A stretch of DNA of 64,000 bases, taken from assembly GCA_014872785.1 (NCBI GenBank), contig WKFJ01000033.1, forward strand, positions 1 to 64,000. The letters are read 5' to 3'. Origin of the DNA: Alteromonadaceae bacterium (GTDB taxonomy: Bacteria; Pseudomonadota; Gammaproteobacteria; Enterobacterales; Alteromonadaceae). The notes under the pieces are model-generated. The model saw only the letters and a list, made by a program, of their open reading frames with translations, was not told the DNA's origin and did not search any database. Of this stretch, positions 29,201-38,754 are shown in pieces; position 1 is the stretch's first letter; each line of letters begins with the position of its first letter. The translations under genes were made by a program, and so were the position numbers.

Positions 29201-30099
29201 CGATTAAATTTGTTTGCAAGCAATGTGAGTTTAAAGAATATGACTTAGGTCAGGTAACTTTGAATATGTCTCGCAGCTCCAGTGGAATGGATATCGACCT
29301 GCTAGAAATGCGCAAACGCGACGGTGTTCTCTCGGCAACTGGGAACTGGTATGTCACAGAAACGAGTGACAGCACTCGTATTAAAGGTAATTTTAACAGC
29401 AACGATTTTGGGGCATTTCTAAAAACGTTGAATTTTGACTCGGGCATCAGAGATTCGGACGCGGTGATGGATTTTGATCTCAGCTGGGCCGCGTCGCCCT
29501 ACGAATTTAAAGTACAGAGTTTGCAAGGTGATATTGATTGGAATTTAGGTGATGGTTATCTTATTGATATAAGTGACAAAGGAGCACGTTTGTTTAGTAT
29601 TCTGAGTTTAGATTCGCTAGTGCGTAAGCTGACGTTAGATTTTAGAGATATCTTCGGTAAAGGATTCTTTTACAGCAACATGGAAGGCACCTTCCAAGTG
29701 GATCAAGGTAAAGTAGCAACTCAAGACGCCATGATAGATGGTGCGGCTGCGAGAGTTGCGCTGGAAGGTTATACAGACTTATCCAAAAACGACCTTAACT
29801 ATATAGTGTCTGTTCAGCCAAATGTGACTTCCAGTCTACCAGCACTACTTGCCTGGATGGTAAATCCGGCAACGGCAGTCGCAGCATTTGCTTTAGACGA
29901 AGTGTTGTCTTCTGCAGATGTTATTTCAGGATTACAATATACACTGACCGGTACTCTTCAAAATCCCATAATGACTGAAATTGGTAGAACCAGTGAAGAG
30001 GTTGAACTACCGGCGCAAAACAACTTGCCAACAAAACCTGCAGACACTCCGAGTCCTGATACAGAAGCAAACGATACCGAAAAAGGTACCGAAGGCTAA
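26254..30099 (+). CDS. yhdP: YhdP-family AsmA-like envelope protein
   Basis: 1281 residues, close to E. coli YhdP (about 1266). One N-terminal membrane helix (about 17-38), then a very long beta-rich periplasmic region ending in an AsmA-like C-terminal domain (GDIDWNLGDGYLIDISDKGA through TLTGTLQNPIM). YhdP-type proteins bridge inner and outer membranes for phospholipid transport. The C-terminal tail is Thr/Pro/Glu-rich. The stop TAA overlaps the ATG of the nitrilase gene (TAATG). Order rng-yhdP-nitrilase-tldD is the common gammaproteobacterial one. Confidence 0.95.
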   Translation: MSSRNGKNWQYYTALVMGKLWTAVAVLLVTLAVSISVVRYSLPYMDEQKHHLEQWLLAEYGADLKIGYISAIWKGSGPAIVLKDVVLAKNANSPIALSVDETHIEIDFWNSLRAQQVLSQRFNLIGMKLDVDLPRIENSGDDFPILDAMQTLFLEQLQRFSVTSSEVLLKTKNEQQRILIQQLGWLNQNDRHQGVGQMRVAELARNSASFILDLTGSKDDFLGTFYAEAEDLDLLPWLKEFIPTEYEIQRSRGNFKVWAGLHNTKITFVQGHFSESRFSWLEPESGTSVNANLMRGGFYAAPSDDGWNLDLDNFTVVVNDSVFDSDWRGALDSSGGLTLNSETPISLNPLLPLLGVMLGESVQQQVADLRPNVNLDRIQLFANPENFAAKISLSDFSTEPASQIPGLSNVYGDIYWLNNNGKLALNSRDSTIGSEKLLGYNIDYQQLSLNAFVDLTDKSTLSIPRFTLAGDTLNITQSMSVDFKSGRLTYKGYVDELAIADVKALFPADLMGKNTRAYLNRSLKSGLVKNARLLFDGVPNEFPFEAQQGVFQAEVNLENTEFSFEQNWPSIEGLDAKLLFENDSLAITGYTGTLAGIQLNQAYGILPQMAEGAVLDLNAKGAGTGTQLTNLFQNSTLRDNVGEALKVVIIEGDLSADINMSIPMSGENIVAKGVARLNDDSVSIPALDINLTEVTGDLAFENEKLSTEGLQASLLGQPIRIAATGNDSDEGYLTAINIDANWAIKPLIQKVHPTIEHYFDGASDWNANINLRIPKSGYFYNMQIVSQLEGINSGLPAPLNKDTQESLRLILDSEGDKKASTVRMLLGNQVKFNGILPHDTAQFSRAHLSVGGDNFVGMGLGFSMSADLQQMHYTPWYRFVGELIDGMPASEKPFLTAPQRIYIEAKDLHVSGQVFNDVEVLAKHRENDWLLEINSLQTRANAVVHKDWLKEGVEVNADFVKLGSWQSTEQQERKSVNERLLPPIKFVCKQCEFKEYDLGQVTLNMSRSSSGMDIDLLEMRKRDGVLSATGNWYVTETSDSTRIKGNFNSNDFGAFLKTLNFDSGIRDSDAVMDFDLSWAASPYEFKVQSLQGDIDWNLGDGYLIDISDKGARLFSILSLDSLVRKLTLDFRDIFGKGFFYSNMEGTFQVDQGKVATQDAMIDGAAARVALEGYTDLSKNDLNYIVSVQPNVTSSLPALLAWMVNPATAVAAFALDEVLSSADVISGLQYTLTGTLQNPIMTEIGRTSEEVELPAQNNLPTKPADTPSPDTEANDTEKGTEG

Positions 30100-30920
30100 T
30101 GGCGCAATTAGTTGCTCTGCAAATGGTGTCCGTCCCAGATGTGGAAGAGAACCTCAAGCAAGTTGAAACACTTCTAAACTCAATTCCTGTAGATGAGCCA
30201 ACTCTCGTTGTTTTGCCTGAGTGTTTTATATTTTTTGGCGCTCGTGACCGGGATTTATTTAACGTAAAAGAAACCTATAAGCAGGGAGCTATTCAACAAC
30301 GCTTACGTGAGTTGGCAAAACGTTTTGGTGTTTGGTTAGTGGCAGGCACGATTCCGGTATCAGTAGACAACGAAGAGCGTTTTACGGCAACTTCACTTGT
30401 TTATGATGAGCAGGGTAACGAAGTTGGTCGCTATGACAAAATACATTTGTTTGATGTCGAAGTAAGCGATAGCACGAAAAGCTACCGAGAGTCACGCTAT
30501 ACCAAGCCGGGAGAGAATATCTTGGTTATCCCCGATACGCCTTTTGGACGCCTTGGCGTGGCAGTGTGTTACGACATTCGATTTGCGGGACAATTCAACG
30601 CCATGGCACCTGTGGATGTATTAGCACTGCCAGCCGCGTTTACTCAGGTAACCGGGAAAGCACATTGGCACGCGCTTTTACAGTGTCGTAGTATCGAATT
30701 ACAGTCATACGTAGTTGCAGCTAACCAAGGTGGCATTCATACTAATGGAAGAGAGACATTTGGTCATAGTTGTATTTATTCCCCTTGGGGAGAGCTGCAA
30801 GCGCAAAAAACGAAAGGAACAGGCATAGCCTATAGTTTTTCGGAAATTGAGACAGTGAATAAAATACGCGCTCAAATGCCGATTAATAAACAAAATAGAT
30901 TCAGGAGCGAGTTTGAGTAA
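30099..30920 (+). CDS. Nitrilase-superfamily amidohydrolase (Nit1/YbeM-like)
   Basis: 273 residues. The Glu-Lys-Cys triad is visible: Glu41 in LPECF, Lys114 in RYDKIHLFD, Cys157 in AVCYDIRF. Family members with this size and KIHLFDV motif hydrolyse deaminated glutathione or related omega-amides; substrate here is inferred from similarity only. It is cytosolic. TAATG coupling to yhdP and an 8-bp overlap with tldD place it in the operon. Confidence 0.9.
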   Translation: MAQLVALQMVSVPDVEENLKQVETLLNSIPVDEPTLVVLPECFIFFGARDRDLFNVKETYKQGAIQQRLRELAKRFGVWLVAGTIPVSVDNEERFTATSLVYDEQGNEVGRYDKIHLFDVEVSDSTKSYRESRYTKPGENILVIPDTPFGRLGVAVCYDIRFAGQFNAMAPVDVLALPAAFTQVTGKAHWHALLQCRSIELQSYVVAANQGGIHTNGRETFGHSCIYSPWGELQAQKTKGTGIAYSFSEIETVNKIRAQMPINKQNRFRSEFE

Positions 30921-32355
30921 CTCAGTTGAACAACACTTAATTAATGATTCAGGCCTTGCGCGGAGTGATTTAGCAAAAGTACTCGAATCGATTTACGAGC
31001 ATAACAATGACTTCGCAGACTTATATTTTCAATCGAGTCAGCATGAAACATGGGTACTCGAAGACGGGATCATCAAAGAAGGTAGTTATAATATCGAGCG
31101 AGGTGTTGGAGTAAGGGCGCTTTGTGGAGAGAAAACGGGTTTTGCATACTCCGATGAAATTACTCCTGATGCGTTAACAACCGCAGCCAAAACTGCGCGT
31201 AATATTTCTGCTCGTGGTGGCACTAGCAAAGTGGCTAGTTTTGAAAATAGACAGTCAAAGCGATATTACCAAGAAAAAAATCCGCTGCAATCAATGGAAG
31301 ATGCCGAGAAAATTCAGCTCTTACGAGCGGTGGATGCCTATATCAGAGCAAAAGAACCAACTGTATCTCAGGTTATCGTTAGTGTTTCGGGAGTATTTGA
31401 AGAAATTCTAGTAACCGCCACCGATGGTACGTTTAGTAGTGATGTGCGCCCGCTTGTGCGTTTGAATTGTTCGATTATTTTAGAGCGAAATGGCCGCAAG
31501 GAAAGAGGTAGCGCGGGCGGTGGTGGACGTGTTGCTTATGATTATTTTAAGCGAGATGTAGATGGTAAACCCGCTTATGAAAAGTTTGCAGATGAGGCTA
31601 TCCACATGGCCAATGTTAACTTAGAGGCGGTCGATGCGCCGGCCGGCGTAATGCCAGTCGTTTTAGGAAGCGGTTGGCCCGGCGTTTTGTTGCACGAAGC
31701 CGTGGGGCATGGACTTGAAGGCGACTTTAATCGCAAAGGCGCATCTACCTTCAGTGGACGAATCGGTGAGCAAGTGGCCGCAAAAGGGGTAACTGTAGTT
31801 GATGACGGCAGTATTTCCGATAGAAGAGGATCGTTAAATATTGACGATGAAGGCGTTCCCACACAGCGCAATGTGCTTATTGAAGATGGCATTCTAACCA
31901 AATATATGCAAGACAAGTTAAACGCCAAGCTAATGGGCGTTGCTCCAACTGGAAATGGACGCAGAGAGTCTTATGCGCACCTACCTATGCCACGCATGAC
32001 CAATACTTTTATGCTTGCTGGCAATTATTCACCAGAAGAAATGATTTCCAGTGTGGAAAAAGGTATTTATGCGCCTAACTTTGGTGGTGGCCAGGTGGAC
32101 ATCACTTCAGGTAAGTTTGTGTTCTCAACTTCAGAAGCCTATTTAATTGAAAATGGCAAAGTGACTACTCCTGTCAAGGGAGCGACGTTAATTGGCAATG
32201 GTCCGGAGGTAATGCAAAAAGTCTCAATGATTGGTAATGACTTGTCACTTGATACTGGCGTCGGTGTTTGTGGTAAGGATGGCCAAAGCGTACCTGTGGG
32301 TGTAGGCCAACCGACTCTTAAAGTTGATGAGTTAACGGTAGGCGGCACGGCCTAA
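30913..32355 (+). CDS. tldD: Metalloprotease subunit TldD
   Basis: 480 residues with the zinc motif [11 protein letters not shown] (HExxxH). TldD forms a heterodimer with TldE/PmbA that cleaves unfolded peptides, for example microcin B17 leader or CcdA. It overlaps the nitrilase gene by 8 bp (start GTG or TTG at 30913). Its partner pmbA lies about 4.2 kb downstream in the same direction. A strong hairpin terminator follows. Confidence 0.97.
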   Translation: MSNSVEQHLINDSGLARSDLAKVLESIYEHNNDFADLYFQSSQHETWVLEDGIIKEGSYNIERGVGVRALCGEKTGFAYSDEITPDALTTAAKTARNISARGGTSKVASFENRQSKRYYQEKNPLQSMEDAEKIQLLRAVDAYIRAKEPTVSQVIVSVSGVFEEILVTATDGTFSSDVRPLVRLNCSIILERNGRKERGSAGGGGRVAYDYFKRDVDGKPAYEKFADEAIHMANVNLEAVDAPAGVMPVVLGSGWPGVLLHEAVGHGLEGDFNRKGASTFSGRIGEQVAAKGVTVVDDGSISDRRGSLNIDDEGVPTQRNVLIEDGILTKYMQDKLNAKLMGVAPTGNGRRESYAHLPMPRMTNTFMLAGNYSPEEMISSVEKGIYAPNFGGGQVDITSGKFVFSTSEAYLIENGKVTTPVKGATLIGNGPEVMQKVSMIGNDLSLDTGVGVCGKDGQSVPVGVGQPTLKVDELTVGGTA

Positions 32356-32388
32356 TATAACGTTGAATACAAGATAGTACGGGGAATT

Positions 32389-32415
32389 AAAAAAGCCGCT
32401 TAAAGCGGCTTTTTT
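32389..32415. terminator. Bidirectional terminator between tldD and the lipoprotein gene
   Basis: AGCCGCTT and AAGCGGCT form a near-perfect stem flanked by A6 on one side and T6 on the other, so it can end transcription from both strands. It sits 33 bp after tldD and 11 bp beyond the convergent lipoprotein gene's stop. Confidence 0.9.
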
Positions 32416-32426
32416 CTGGCTTTTAA

Positions 32427-35400
32427 TTAGTTCTTGGTTATGACAAAGGCAACGTCTGTACGTGTCCCGCCGGGGGAATCGATAGCGTAAGTAAACTCGA
32501 TTTGGCCATTGGTATCCGTAGTAGTGTTACTCACAATCCCCAAAGATATTACGCTTCCGGGAACGCTGTCGTTGTCCCGTTGAATTGTATTGTTCACGGT
32601 ATCAAGGACTTCGGCAATAGTACCTTCAGCATCGAGCAGACCCACCTCAGTACCAAAAGGCATGACTTGCTCAGCAGTGTCATAATATACGAGGTTGAGT
32701 GATACAGTTTCACCCTCTGCCATGGTAAGTGAGCCGACGGGAGTAATATTGTCATCATTGGTAAATAGAATAATCCCATCATCTACATCGCCTTGATAAA
32801 CACGCCACAGTGATTCTGATGACGAAGTGACTAATACTAATGCGCGTCTAATTTGAATAGTGGCTGCAGAGTCAACACCACAAGCATTAGTATCTATATT
32901 ACCTTGAGCATCTGTGGCTGAGCATTGAGGTCCGTTAAAATTACCATCTGCAGTGCTAAAACTTCCGTTGTTGTCGTAATCAAGCAGGAATTCGACATCG
33001 TCTCTAGTACCGTCTTCGTCTTCATCTATCCAGGCTTCTGACATATCTATAAATCCAGCTGCACTGCTTGAAACAATACCAAAGCCAGCGTTTTGAAGGT
33101 TACTGGCATTTACTGGCGGGCCATCAATTGTTGAACCATCATAGGAGTTGTTACCATTTAAGTCATAAAGTGTTTCATGCCCAATTGCATAGGCTAGAAT
33201 TGTGACTCTGTGGTCATCTGGTTGAACGCCTGTGCTGGTCCAGGTTACTGAACAAGTTCCGGTGTCGTCTTCTTCCGGATCAATTGTTCCTTGAGCATTT
33301 TCACCAGTTGAACAATTGCCATCTACTATCCCTGCTTCGGCAATGAAGTTCACAGTGGTACCGTTTGGAACTTGGTTGTTAAAGCTATCTGCCAGACGCG
33401 CGATAATTGTAACTGTTCGTCCCGAAATATCTGCCGCTTCAGGGTTGAGCACGTCTACCCCAATCCCAAAGCCGTTTTGGTCTGGTAAACCGGTATTGAC
33501 CGTCAATAAATCGGATTGTGTTTGAATTTCGTTGCCGCTTTCTGTAGTAACAGAGGCTGTTACTCTAACTGGAGTAGGTACGGTTCCTGCGGTAACTCGA
33601 GTGCTAACTTGGCCGGCACTATTTGTTAAACCCGTAAGAGGATCAATGGATAAGCCACCTGCGTTGGTGTTTACCACAAAACTAACTTCCTGTTGGGCAA
33701 GTGGATTGCCTAGCTCACCATTTACTTGAAACGTAACAGTCGACACTGAAGCATTATTCTGTCCGCCTGTGCCGGCTAGCACGATATCTGTCGGCGTTGC
33801 AGAAATAAATGAAATTGCACCAACGGCTTCACCATTTATCGAAAATTCTCGCGTTGCGGTAAACGTTGTGTTGTTTACTACCACTGTCGCAGCAACGGTA
33901 TCAACATTACCATTTGCTCCAGCACAACTAACATCTTCAAAAGTAGCCGATGCTTCTCCATTGATTGTCGTGACTGTTTGGTCAATAGTCGCTTCGGCTC
34001 TCGCAACACATGTAGATGTGAAAGTAACGGAAGCAGGTGTTGTTATTCGCTCATTATTTTCATCAACAAGTACTACGTTGAAACCCGTTGTTGCACCTGC
34101 ACTAATTGAAAAACTATCAGGATACTCAGCAAGACTCGAACCGATAATCCCATCCACGAACGTGACACCGTCACTAGCGAAATGGCCAAATTTTGTATCG
34201 CCTTCAATTGTAGTACCTGAACTACTGACTGCGATATTGATGGAGTCACTTATTTGAGTACCTTCAACAGTTGTTGACATCAACACTGCATAAGCTCCTA
34301 AATCACTCTCTGTTGCCGTTATCATGGTTTCAGCAATTCCGCTTTCACTCGTAAGCGCTGTTACGGGGCTAATAACCGGGCCTGTACCTTGCAAACTAAA
34401 GTTAACTATAGCGTTAGCGCTTGGGGAACCATCCGCGTTTAATACTAAGGCCCTCAATAAAGCCTCGGTTCCCGCTTGGAAGGTGGTATCACTAAGATCA
34501 TTAACAATCATTGAGCTGGTAAGTGTTGGAGACGGGCTTATTGAATCTTCAACCGCAACAAACTCATAATTGATTGAGTCAGACAGCGTACCAAATGTTG
34601 CCGTGACAGTGGCTGCACCCACATTTCCAGCGGTGTTGCTAATAATAACATCGGCTGCACCATTACTGTCAGTTAACGCGCTGGCGGCGCCTAGACTAGA
34701 AAGACTATTTGATAAAGCAAACTCAACAATTTCACCCGAGACAGGCGCCGTATTTTCAGTCAGAACTGCCACAGCACAGATCGTTTCATTGGTGCCGAAT
34801 GTGGCATTAGCGGCCACTGTTGTACAACTACCATCACGCAATTCAAGTGCTAAAACAACGCTATCTTCGCCTCCCCCGGTGCCTGAGGTGATTTCAAAGT
34901 TAAAACTCGCAGAAACAGCAGTGCCGTTGTATGTGGTTGAGGCTGTAAAGGTATGCGCACCAAGTTCGCTTGAGGTGGCGGTAAGCACGGTGCTACCTCG
35001 TCCATTGTTATCCGTAAGCGCAGATGTTGGGGTAATACCGATTGCAGTATTACTTGCACTAAAATTGATAATTAAGTCGGAAACCGGTTGCTGTGACTCA
35101 TCCAAAAATTGCACATTTACTGTCGCGGACTCGCTGACGCGGAATCGATTATTCTCGGCGCCATCTACTAGCATGCTTAGATTTAATGAAGGACTTGATG
35201 TTGTTCCAGGGATGTATTCGTATGATGCATTTGAAGTGATGGCGTTGTACGTCGCGGTCACGGTTGCTGCGCCGGTTTGCAATGTAGGGTTAGTGATGGC
35301 GATAGTGGCAACGCCTTGAGTGTCAGTAAGAGCCGTTTGAGCACTGAGTTCACCAATCGTTGGTGCGATGGTAAAGCTGATAACTTCACCTTGAATATTT

Positions 35401-35942
35401 TGACCATCAACTGAAAGCGTGGCTTCTACACAAAGTTCAGTATTACCAACAGCAGAGTTGGTTATTTCAGTTGTGCAGGTTGAGTCTAATATGACAATGC
35501 TCAACTGGGTGCCAGTAACCGCATCACTTTCAACATACTCAAATCCCACTGAGTCGGTAGCTGAATCGAACGTCGCCGTAATAGTAGTAGCCCCAGTAGT
35601 AAGATTAGGGTTACTTATAAAGATTTCTGCAACCCCCTCTGAATTCGTTAGGGCTGTGGATGCAGTCAATTCACCGATACTACCAGAGAGTGCGAAACTC
35701 ACCACTTGGTTGGCACTAGCAGCGCCGTCACTAGTGAGGGTCGCTTGTACGCAAATATTTTGATCTGCCGGGAAACTATTGTCGTCAGGCGCACTGCAGT
35801 CGCTATCTAAAACGACGATGCTAAGCGCCAACGTTGGCGTTGTCCCGCCATTAAAAGGGTTTTCGCCATTGGCGCCGGAAGAGCCTCCGCCGCATCCTGT
35901 TAATAAAAGGGCGAAGAAAAGAAAAGCAAAATTAGCGCGCAT
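32427..35942 (-). CDS. Large Ig-like (Big_1/invasin-type) outer-membrane lipoprotein
   Basis: 1171 residues. The signal peptide ends in LLLTGC (Cys17), a lipobox. At least five Ig-like units of ~95-105 residues follow, with recurring phrases such as ALTNSEGVAEI, ALTDTQGVATI and ALTDNNGRGSTVL, as in Big_1/intimin domains. Units one, two and four start with a Cys (LDSDCS, LDSTCT, RDGSCT) pairing with a second Cys (ICVQA, LCVEA, ICAVA); three and five lack it. Later parts contain more diverged Ig-like domains and DEDEDGTRDD-type calcium-loop sequence. Probably a surface stalk or adhesin. It starts 18 bp after yjgA and is likely co-transcribed with it. Confidence 0.8.
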   Translation of the reverse strand: MRANFAFLFFALLLTGCGGGSSGANGENPFNGGTTPTLALSIVVLDSDCSAPDDNSFPADQNICVQATLTSDGAASANQVVSFALSGSIGELTASTALTNSEGVAEIFISNPNLTTGATTITATFDSATDSVGFEYVESDAVTGTQLSIVILDSTCTTEITNSAVGNTELCVEATLSVDGQNIQGEVISFTIAPTIGELSAQTALTDTQGVATIAITNPTLQTGAATVTATYNAITSNASYEYIPGTTSSPSLNLSMLVDGAENNRFRVSESATVNVQFLDESQQPVSDLIINFSASNTAIGITPTSALTDNNGRGSTVLTATSSELGAHTFTASTTYNGTAVSASFNFEITSGTGGGEDSVVLALELRDGSCTTVAANATFGTNETICAVAVLTENTAPVSGEIVEFALSNSLSSLGAASALTDSNGAADVIISNTAGNVGAATVTATFGTLSDSINYEFVAVEDSISPSPTLTSSMIVNDLSDTTFQAGTEALLRALVLNADGSPSANAIVNFSLQGTGPVISPVTALTSESGIAETMITATESDLGAYAVLMSTTVEGTQISDSINIAVSSSGTTIEGDTKFGHFASDGVTFVDGIIGSSLAEYPDSFSISAGATTGFNVVLVDENNERITTPASVTFTSTCVARAEATIDQTVTTINGEASATFEDVSCAGANGNVDTVAATVVVNNTTFTATREFSINGEAVGAISFISATPTDIVLAGTGGQNNASVSTVTFQVNGELGNPLAQQEVSFVVNTNAGGLSIDPLTGLTNSAGQVSTRVTAGTVPTPVRVTASVTTESGNEIQTQSDLLTVNTGLPDQNGFGIGVDVLNPEAADISGRTVTIIARLADSFNNQVPNGTTVNFIAEAGIVDGNCSTGENAQGTIDPEEDDTGTCSVTWTSTGVQPDDHRVTILAYAIGHETLYDLNGNNSYDGSTIDGPPVNASNLQNAGFGIVSSSAAGFIDMSEAWIDEDEDGTRDDVEFLLDYDNNGSFSTADGNFNGPQCSATDAQGNIDTNACGVDSAATIQIRRALVLVTSSSESLWRVYQGDVDDGIILFTNDDNITPVGSLTMAEGETVSLNLVYYDTAEQVMPFGTEVGLLDAEGTIAEVLDTVNNTIQRDNDSVPGSVISLGIVSNTTTDTNGQIEFTYAIDSPGGTRTDVAFVITKN

Positions 35943-35960
35943 GGTGTTCCCACTTTTTGT

Positions 35961-36482
35961 TTAATTATTAAGTTCTTGCTTTAAATATTGAAAAATCTCT
36001 CTGTACGCTTTTGGCGGTTTGTTTAATTCTTTTTCTTTTTTCGCCTGGCGTATCCATTGTCTTAGTCTTTGTCGGTCAAGAGTAGGGTGATCATTAATTA
36101 AAGTTGTTAGATTTTCATCGCCACTTTCAACTAATCCATCACGTAACTGCTCTAGTTTGTGAAACTTAGCTTTTTCCTGTGCTTGTTGGCCTTTTAAATT
36201 GTCGAGTGCTTGATATATCGGGGCAGTGTCTCGACTGCGAAATAATTTGCCGATGAATTGTAATTGCCGGCGAAAAGACGGCTTCTTTCGATGCATATCT
36301 TTAGCGGCGGTAACCGCGTCCATTACCTGTTCATCGAGAGGCAGTTTTTTGATAGCGGAGGGCCCTAGATCCACAATGGCATTGGCAAGGTCAACAAGTT
36401 CCAATAATTCCTTTTTAACTTGTGTTTTACTTTTATATTCTTCTAAATCAGATTCGTCTTCAGGTAGCAGATCGTCGCCCAT
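35961..36482 (-). CDS. yjgA: YjgA (DUF615) ribosome-associated protein
   Basis: 173 residues from the ATG at 36482. The open frame extends to 36599, but the extra 39 residues are hydrophobic and unlike the family, whereas MGDDLLPEDESDLEEYKSK is a typical charged YjgA start. E. coli YjgA has about 183 residues and associates with late 50S ribosome precursors. Motifs DLGPSAIKKLPLDEQV and LRQWIRQAKKEK are family-like. It is divergent from pmbA, the usual arrangement in gammaproteobacteria. Confidence 0.93.
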   Translation of the reverse strand: MGDDLLPEDESDLEEYKSKTQVKKELLELVDLANAIVDLGPSAIKKLPLDEQVMDAVTAAKDMHRKKPSFRRQLQFIGKLFRSRDTAPIYQALDNLKGQQAQEKAKFHKLEQLRDGLVESGDENLTTLINDHPTLDRQRLRQWIRQAKKEKELNKPPKAYREIFQYLKQELNN

Positions 36483-36581
36483 AATCCCGTCTTTGATGTT
36501 ACACTTTAGAGAAATTGTACCTATTGCTGACAATGAATTGAATAGTGATGGCGACATTAGATTGAGAAGGATTAAGAATAA

Positions 36582-37913
36582 ATGCAAGTTGAACAGCAAC
36601 TTTCAGATATTAAGCAAGTTGTAGCCGATGTTATTGAGTTGGCAAAACAAAAAGGCGCGACTCAAGTAGAAGCCAGCATGAGTAAAGTTGAGGGTGTATC
36701 AGTCAGTACGCGTTTACAGGAAGTAGAAACTGTCGAGTTTAATAGTGATGGCGGTCTGGGGATAAGTGTTTACATCGACAATTGCAAAGGAAGTGCGTCG
36801 ACAGCCGATTTAAGTCAATCAGCATTGAGTTTAGCCGTTGAAAAAGCCATACAGATTGCAAAGTACACGAGTGAGGACAAGTGTGCCGGACTAGCCGACG
36901 CTGACCTAATGATTACCGAGGAATTCGACCTCGAGCTATATCATCCAAGCACAGTCGAAACCGAACAGGCCATTGCAACTGCAATTGCGGCTGAAGCCGC
37001 TGCATTTGCTACAGACGCACGAATTAATAATTCTGATGGTGCTAACTACAACGCTAATACTGGCGTAAAGGTATATGGCAATAGCCACGGCGTACTTGTG
37101 GGGTATCCTAGTTCTCGTTACAGCCTAAGCTGTGTCCTCATCGCCGAAGAAAATGGCGATATGCAAAGAGACTATGCTTATACTGTCTCTCGCGAACCCA
37201 ATAAATTACTTTCTGCTGCTGAAGTAGGTACAGAGGCCGCAAAGAACACCGTTGATAGGCTCGGCGCAAGGAAACTAGCGACTCAAGAAGCTCCTGTACT
37301 TTTTAGTAAGGAATTGTCGCCAGGATTATTTGGTCATTTTGTAAGTGCAATCAGTGGTGGTAGTCTTTATCGAAATTCCAGCTTTTTGATGGATTCCTTA
37401 GGTACTCAACTGTTTCCTGATTGGTTAAATATTCATGAGCGTCCCCATTTAAAACGCGCGTTGGCAAGTTCTGCGTTTGATAATGAAGGTGTTGCTACCC
37501 ATGACATGGATATTGTTACCGATGGAGTGTTAAATCACTATCTTCTCACTAGCTATTCAGCGCGCAAACTGAATATGCAGAATAACGGGCATGCTGGAGG
37601 CATCCATAACTGGATGATAAGTAACACTGGTGAATCAGAGAAAGAGTTATTGCAAAAGCTGGGAACCGGTTTATACGTGACCGAATTAATGGGACATGGT
37701 GTAAACGCGGTAACAGGAGATTATTCTCGCGGAGCGGCAGGATTTTGGATAGAGAATGGTATTATCCAATATCCAGTACATGAAGTGACTATTGCGGCTA
37801 ATCTCAAAGATATGTTGAAAAATATAGTTGCTATTGGCGCCGATACTGAGGCTAGAGGTAGTATTTTCACCGGCGCTGTAATGATAGAGTCGATGCAAAT
37901 CGGCGGTGAGTAG
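36582..37913 (+). CDS. pmbA: Metalloprotease subunit PmbA/TldE
   Basis: 443 residues of the TldD/PmbA family without the HExxxH zinc motif, as expected for the TldE subunit. Typical segments include GGLGISVYI near residue 60, GHAGGIHNWMI and a C-terminal GAVMIESMQIGG. GAGAAGGA-like SD (GAGAAGGA reads as gagaagga) lies about 10 bp before the ATG. Works with TldD as a heterodimer. Confidence 0.96.
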   Translation: MQVEQQLSDIKQVVADVIELAKQKGATQVEASMSKVEGVSVSTRLQEVETVEFNSDGGLGISVYIDNCKGSASTADLSQSALSLAVEKAIQIAKYTSEDKCAGLADADLMITEEFDLELYHPSTVETEQAIATAIAAEAAAFATDARINNSDGANYNANTGVKVYGNSHGVLVGYPSSRYSLSCVLIAEENGDMQRDYAYTVSREPNKLLSAAEVGTEAAKNTVDRLGARKLATQEAPVLFSKELSPGLFGHFVSAISGGSLYRNSSFLMDSLGTQLFPDWLNIHERPHLKRALASSAFDNEGVATHDMDIVTDGVLNHYLLTSYSARKLNMQNNGHAGGIHNWMISNTGESEKELLQKLGTGLYVTELMGHGVNAVTGDYSRGAAGFWIENGIIQYPVHEVTIAANLKDMLKNIVAIGADTEARGSIFTGAVMIESMQIGGE

Positions 37914-37933
37914 TAAAAAAGCTATCAGCCATT

Positions 37934-37959
37934 AAAAAAGGGACACTAGTCCCTTTTTT
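37934..37959. terminator. Bidirectional terminator between pmbA and arcA
   Basis: A6-GGGAC-ACTA-GTCCC-T6: a 5-bp GC-rich stem extended by A:T pairs with T-tracts on both strands, between the convergent pmbA and arcA genes. Confidence 0.9.
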
Positions 37960-37987
37960 GTTATTTCTTTGTTGAGTGATGACTTGG

Positions 37988-38692
37988 TTAGTCAACTTCG
38001 CCACAGAAACGATAGCCTTCGCCGTGTATCGTAACAATCAAGTCTTCGCCGCCTTCTTCGCTTTCAAAGTGCTTTCTGATGCGTCGGATGGTTACGTCAA
38101 CAGTGCGGTCGTTGGGTCTTAACTCGCGACCCGTCATTTCCAGAATTAACTGCTCGCGCGTGAGAATCTTGCCTGGGTGTGATAAGAATAAGTGCAGTGC
38201 TCTGAACTCACTGCGAGGTAAACGAAACTCTTTTCCTGAAGGAGAAATAAGACTTCTACTATCACCGTCTAACGTCCAACCATTGAAACTTACTTTACTT
38301 GGTAAGTCTTCATCATCGGCGTTACTTGCTGTGCGAGCCAATAGGTTGCGGGCGCGAATCGTCAGTTCACGAGGATTGAATGGCTTAGTCAAATAGTCAT
38401 CCGCACCAATTTCCAAACCAAGGATCCTGTCGACATCGTTGTCGCGACCGGTTAGAAAAATTAAGCCGACATTTTTTTTATCGCGTACTTCACGCGCTAA
38501 AATTAATCCGTTCTTGCCTGGCAGGTTAATGTCCATAATGACGAGGTCGACATTGTTACTGCCAAACACATCGTGCATTTGGTCACCGTTCTCCGCCTCA
38601 AAGACTCCATAACCTTCTGCTTCAAAGAGGCTTTTTAGGGTAGTTCGTGTTACTACTTCATCTTCTACGATTAGGATATTAGGGGTTTGCAT
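37988..38692 (-). CDS. arcA: Aerobic respiration control response regulator ArcA
   Basis: 234 residues from the ATG at 38692 ([12 protein letters not shown]), matching the E. coli ArcA start; the frame is open 13 codons further up. Receiver domain with Asp54 in [10 protein letters not shown] and Lys in TKPFNPREL, then an OmpR-type winged helix with MTGREL and [17 protein letters not shown], which is nearly identical to ArcA. It controls respiratory genes with redox; ArcB is not in this window. The neighbouring - strand kinase is not an ArcB (no hybrid domains). Confidence 0.96.
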   Translation of the reverse strand: MQTPNILIVEDEVVTRTTLKSLFEAEGYGVFEAENGDQMHDVFGSNNVDLVIMDINLPGKNGLILAREVRDKKNVGLIFLTGRDNDVDRILGLEIGADDYLTKPFNPRELTIRARNLLARTASNADDEDLPSKVSFNGWTLDGDSRSLISPSGKEFRLPRSEFRALHLFLSHPGKILTREQLILEMTGRELRPNDRTVDVTIRRIRKHFESEEGGEDLIVTIHGEGYRFCGEVD

Positions 38693-38754
38693 TATTCTCA
38701 CCTGGCTGCCTGAACTAAAAAAATGCAACAATATTGCATACTTACAAAGTCAGT

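Noticed and set aside
34570..35319. 249-codon + strand ORF inside the lipoprotein gene, with several more of 60-160 codons nearby
   Set aside because: Antisense shadows of the repetitive Ig-like coding sequence; Ser/Val-rich translation without domain pattern, while the - strand frame has lipobox and Ig repeats.
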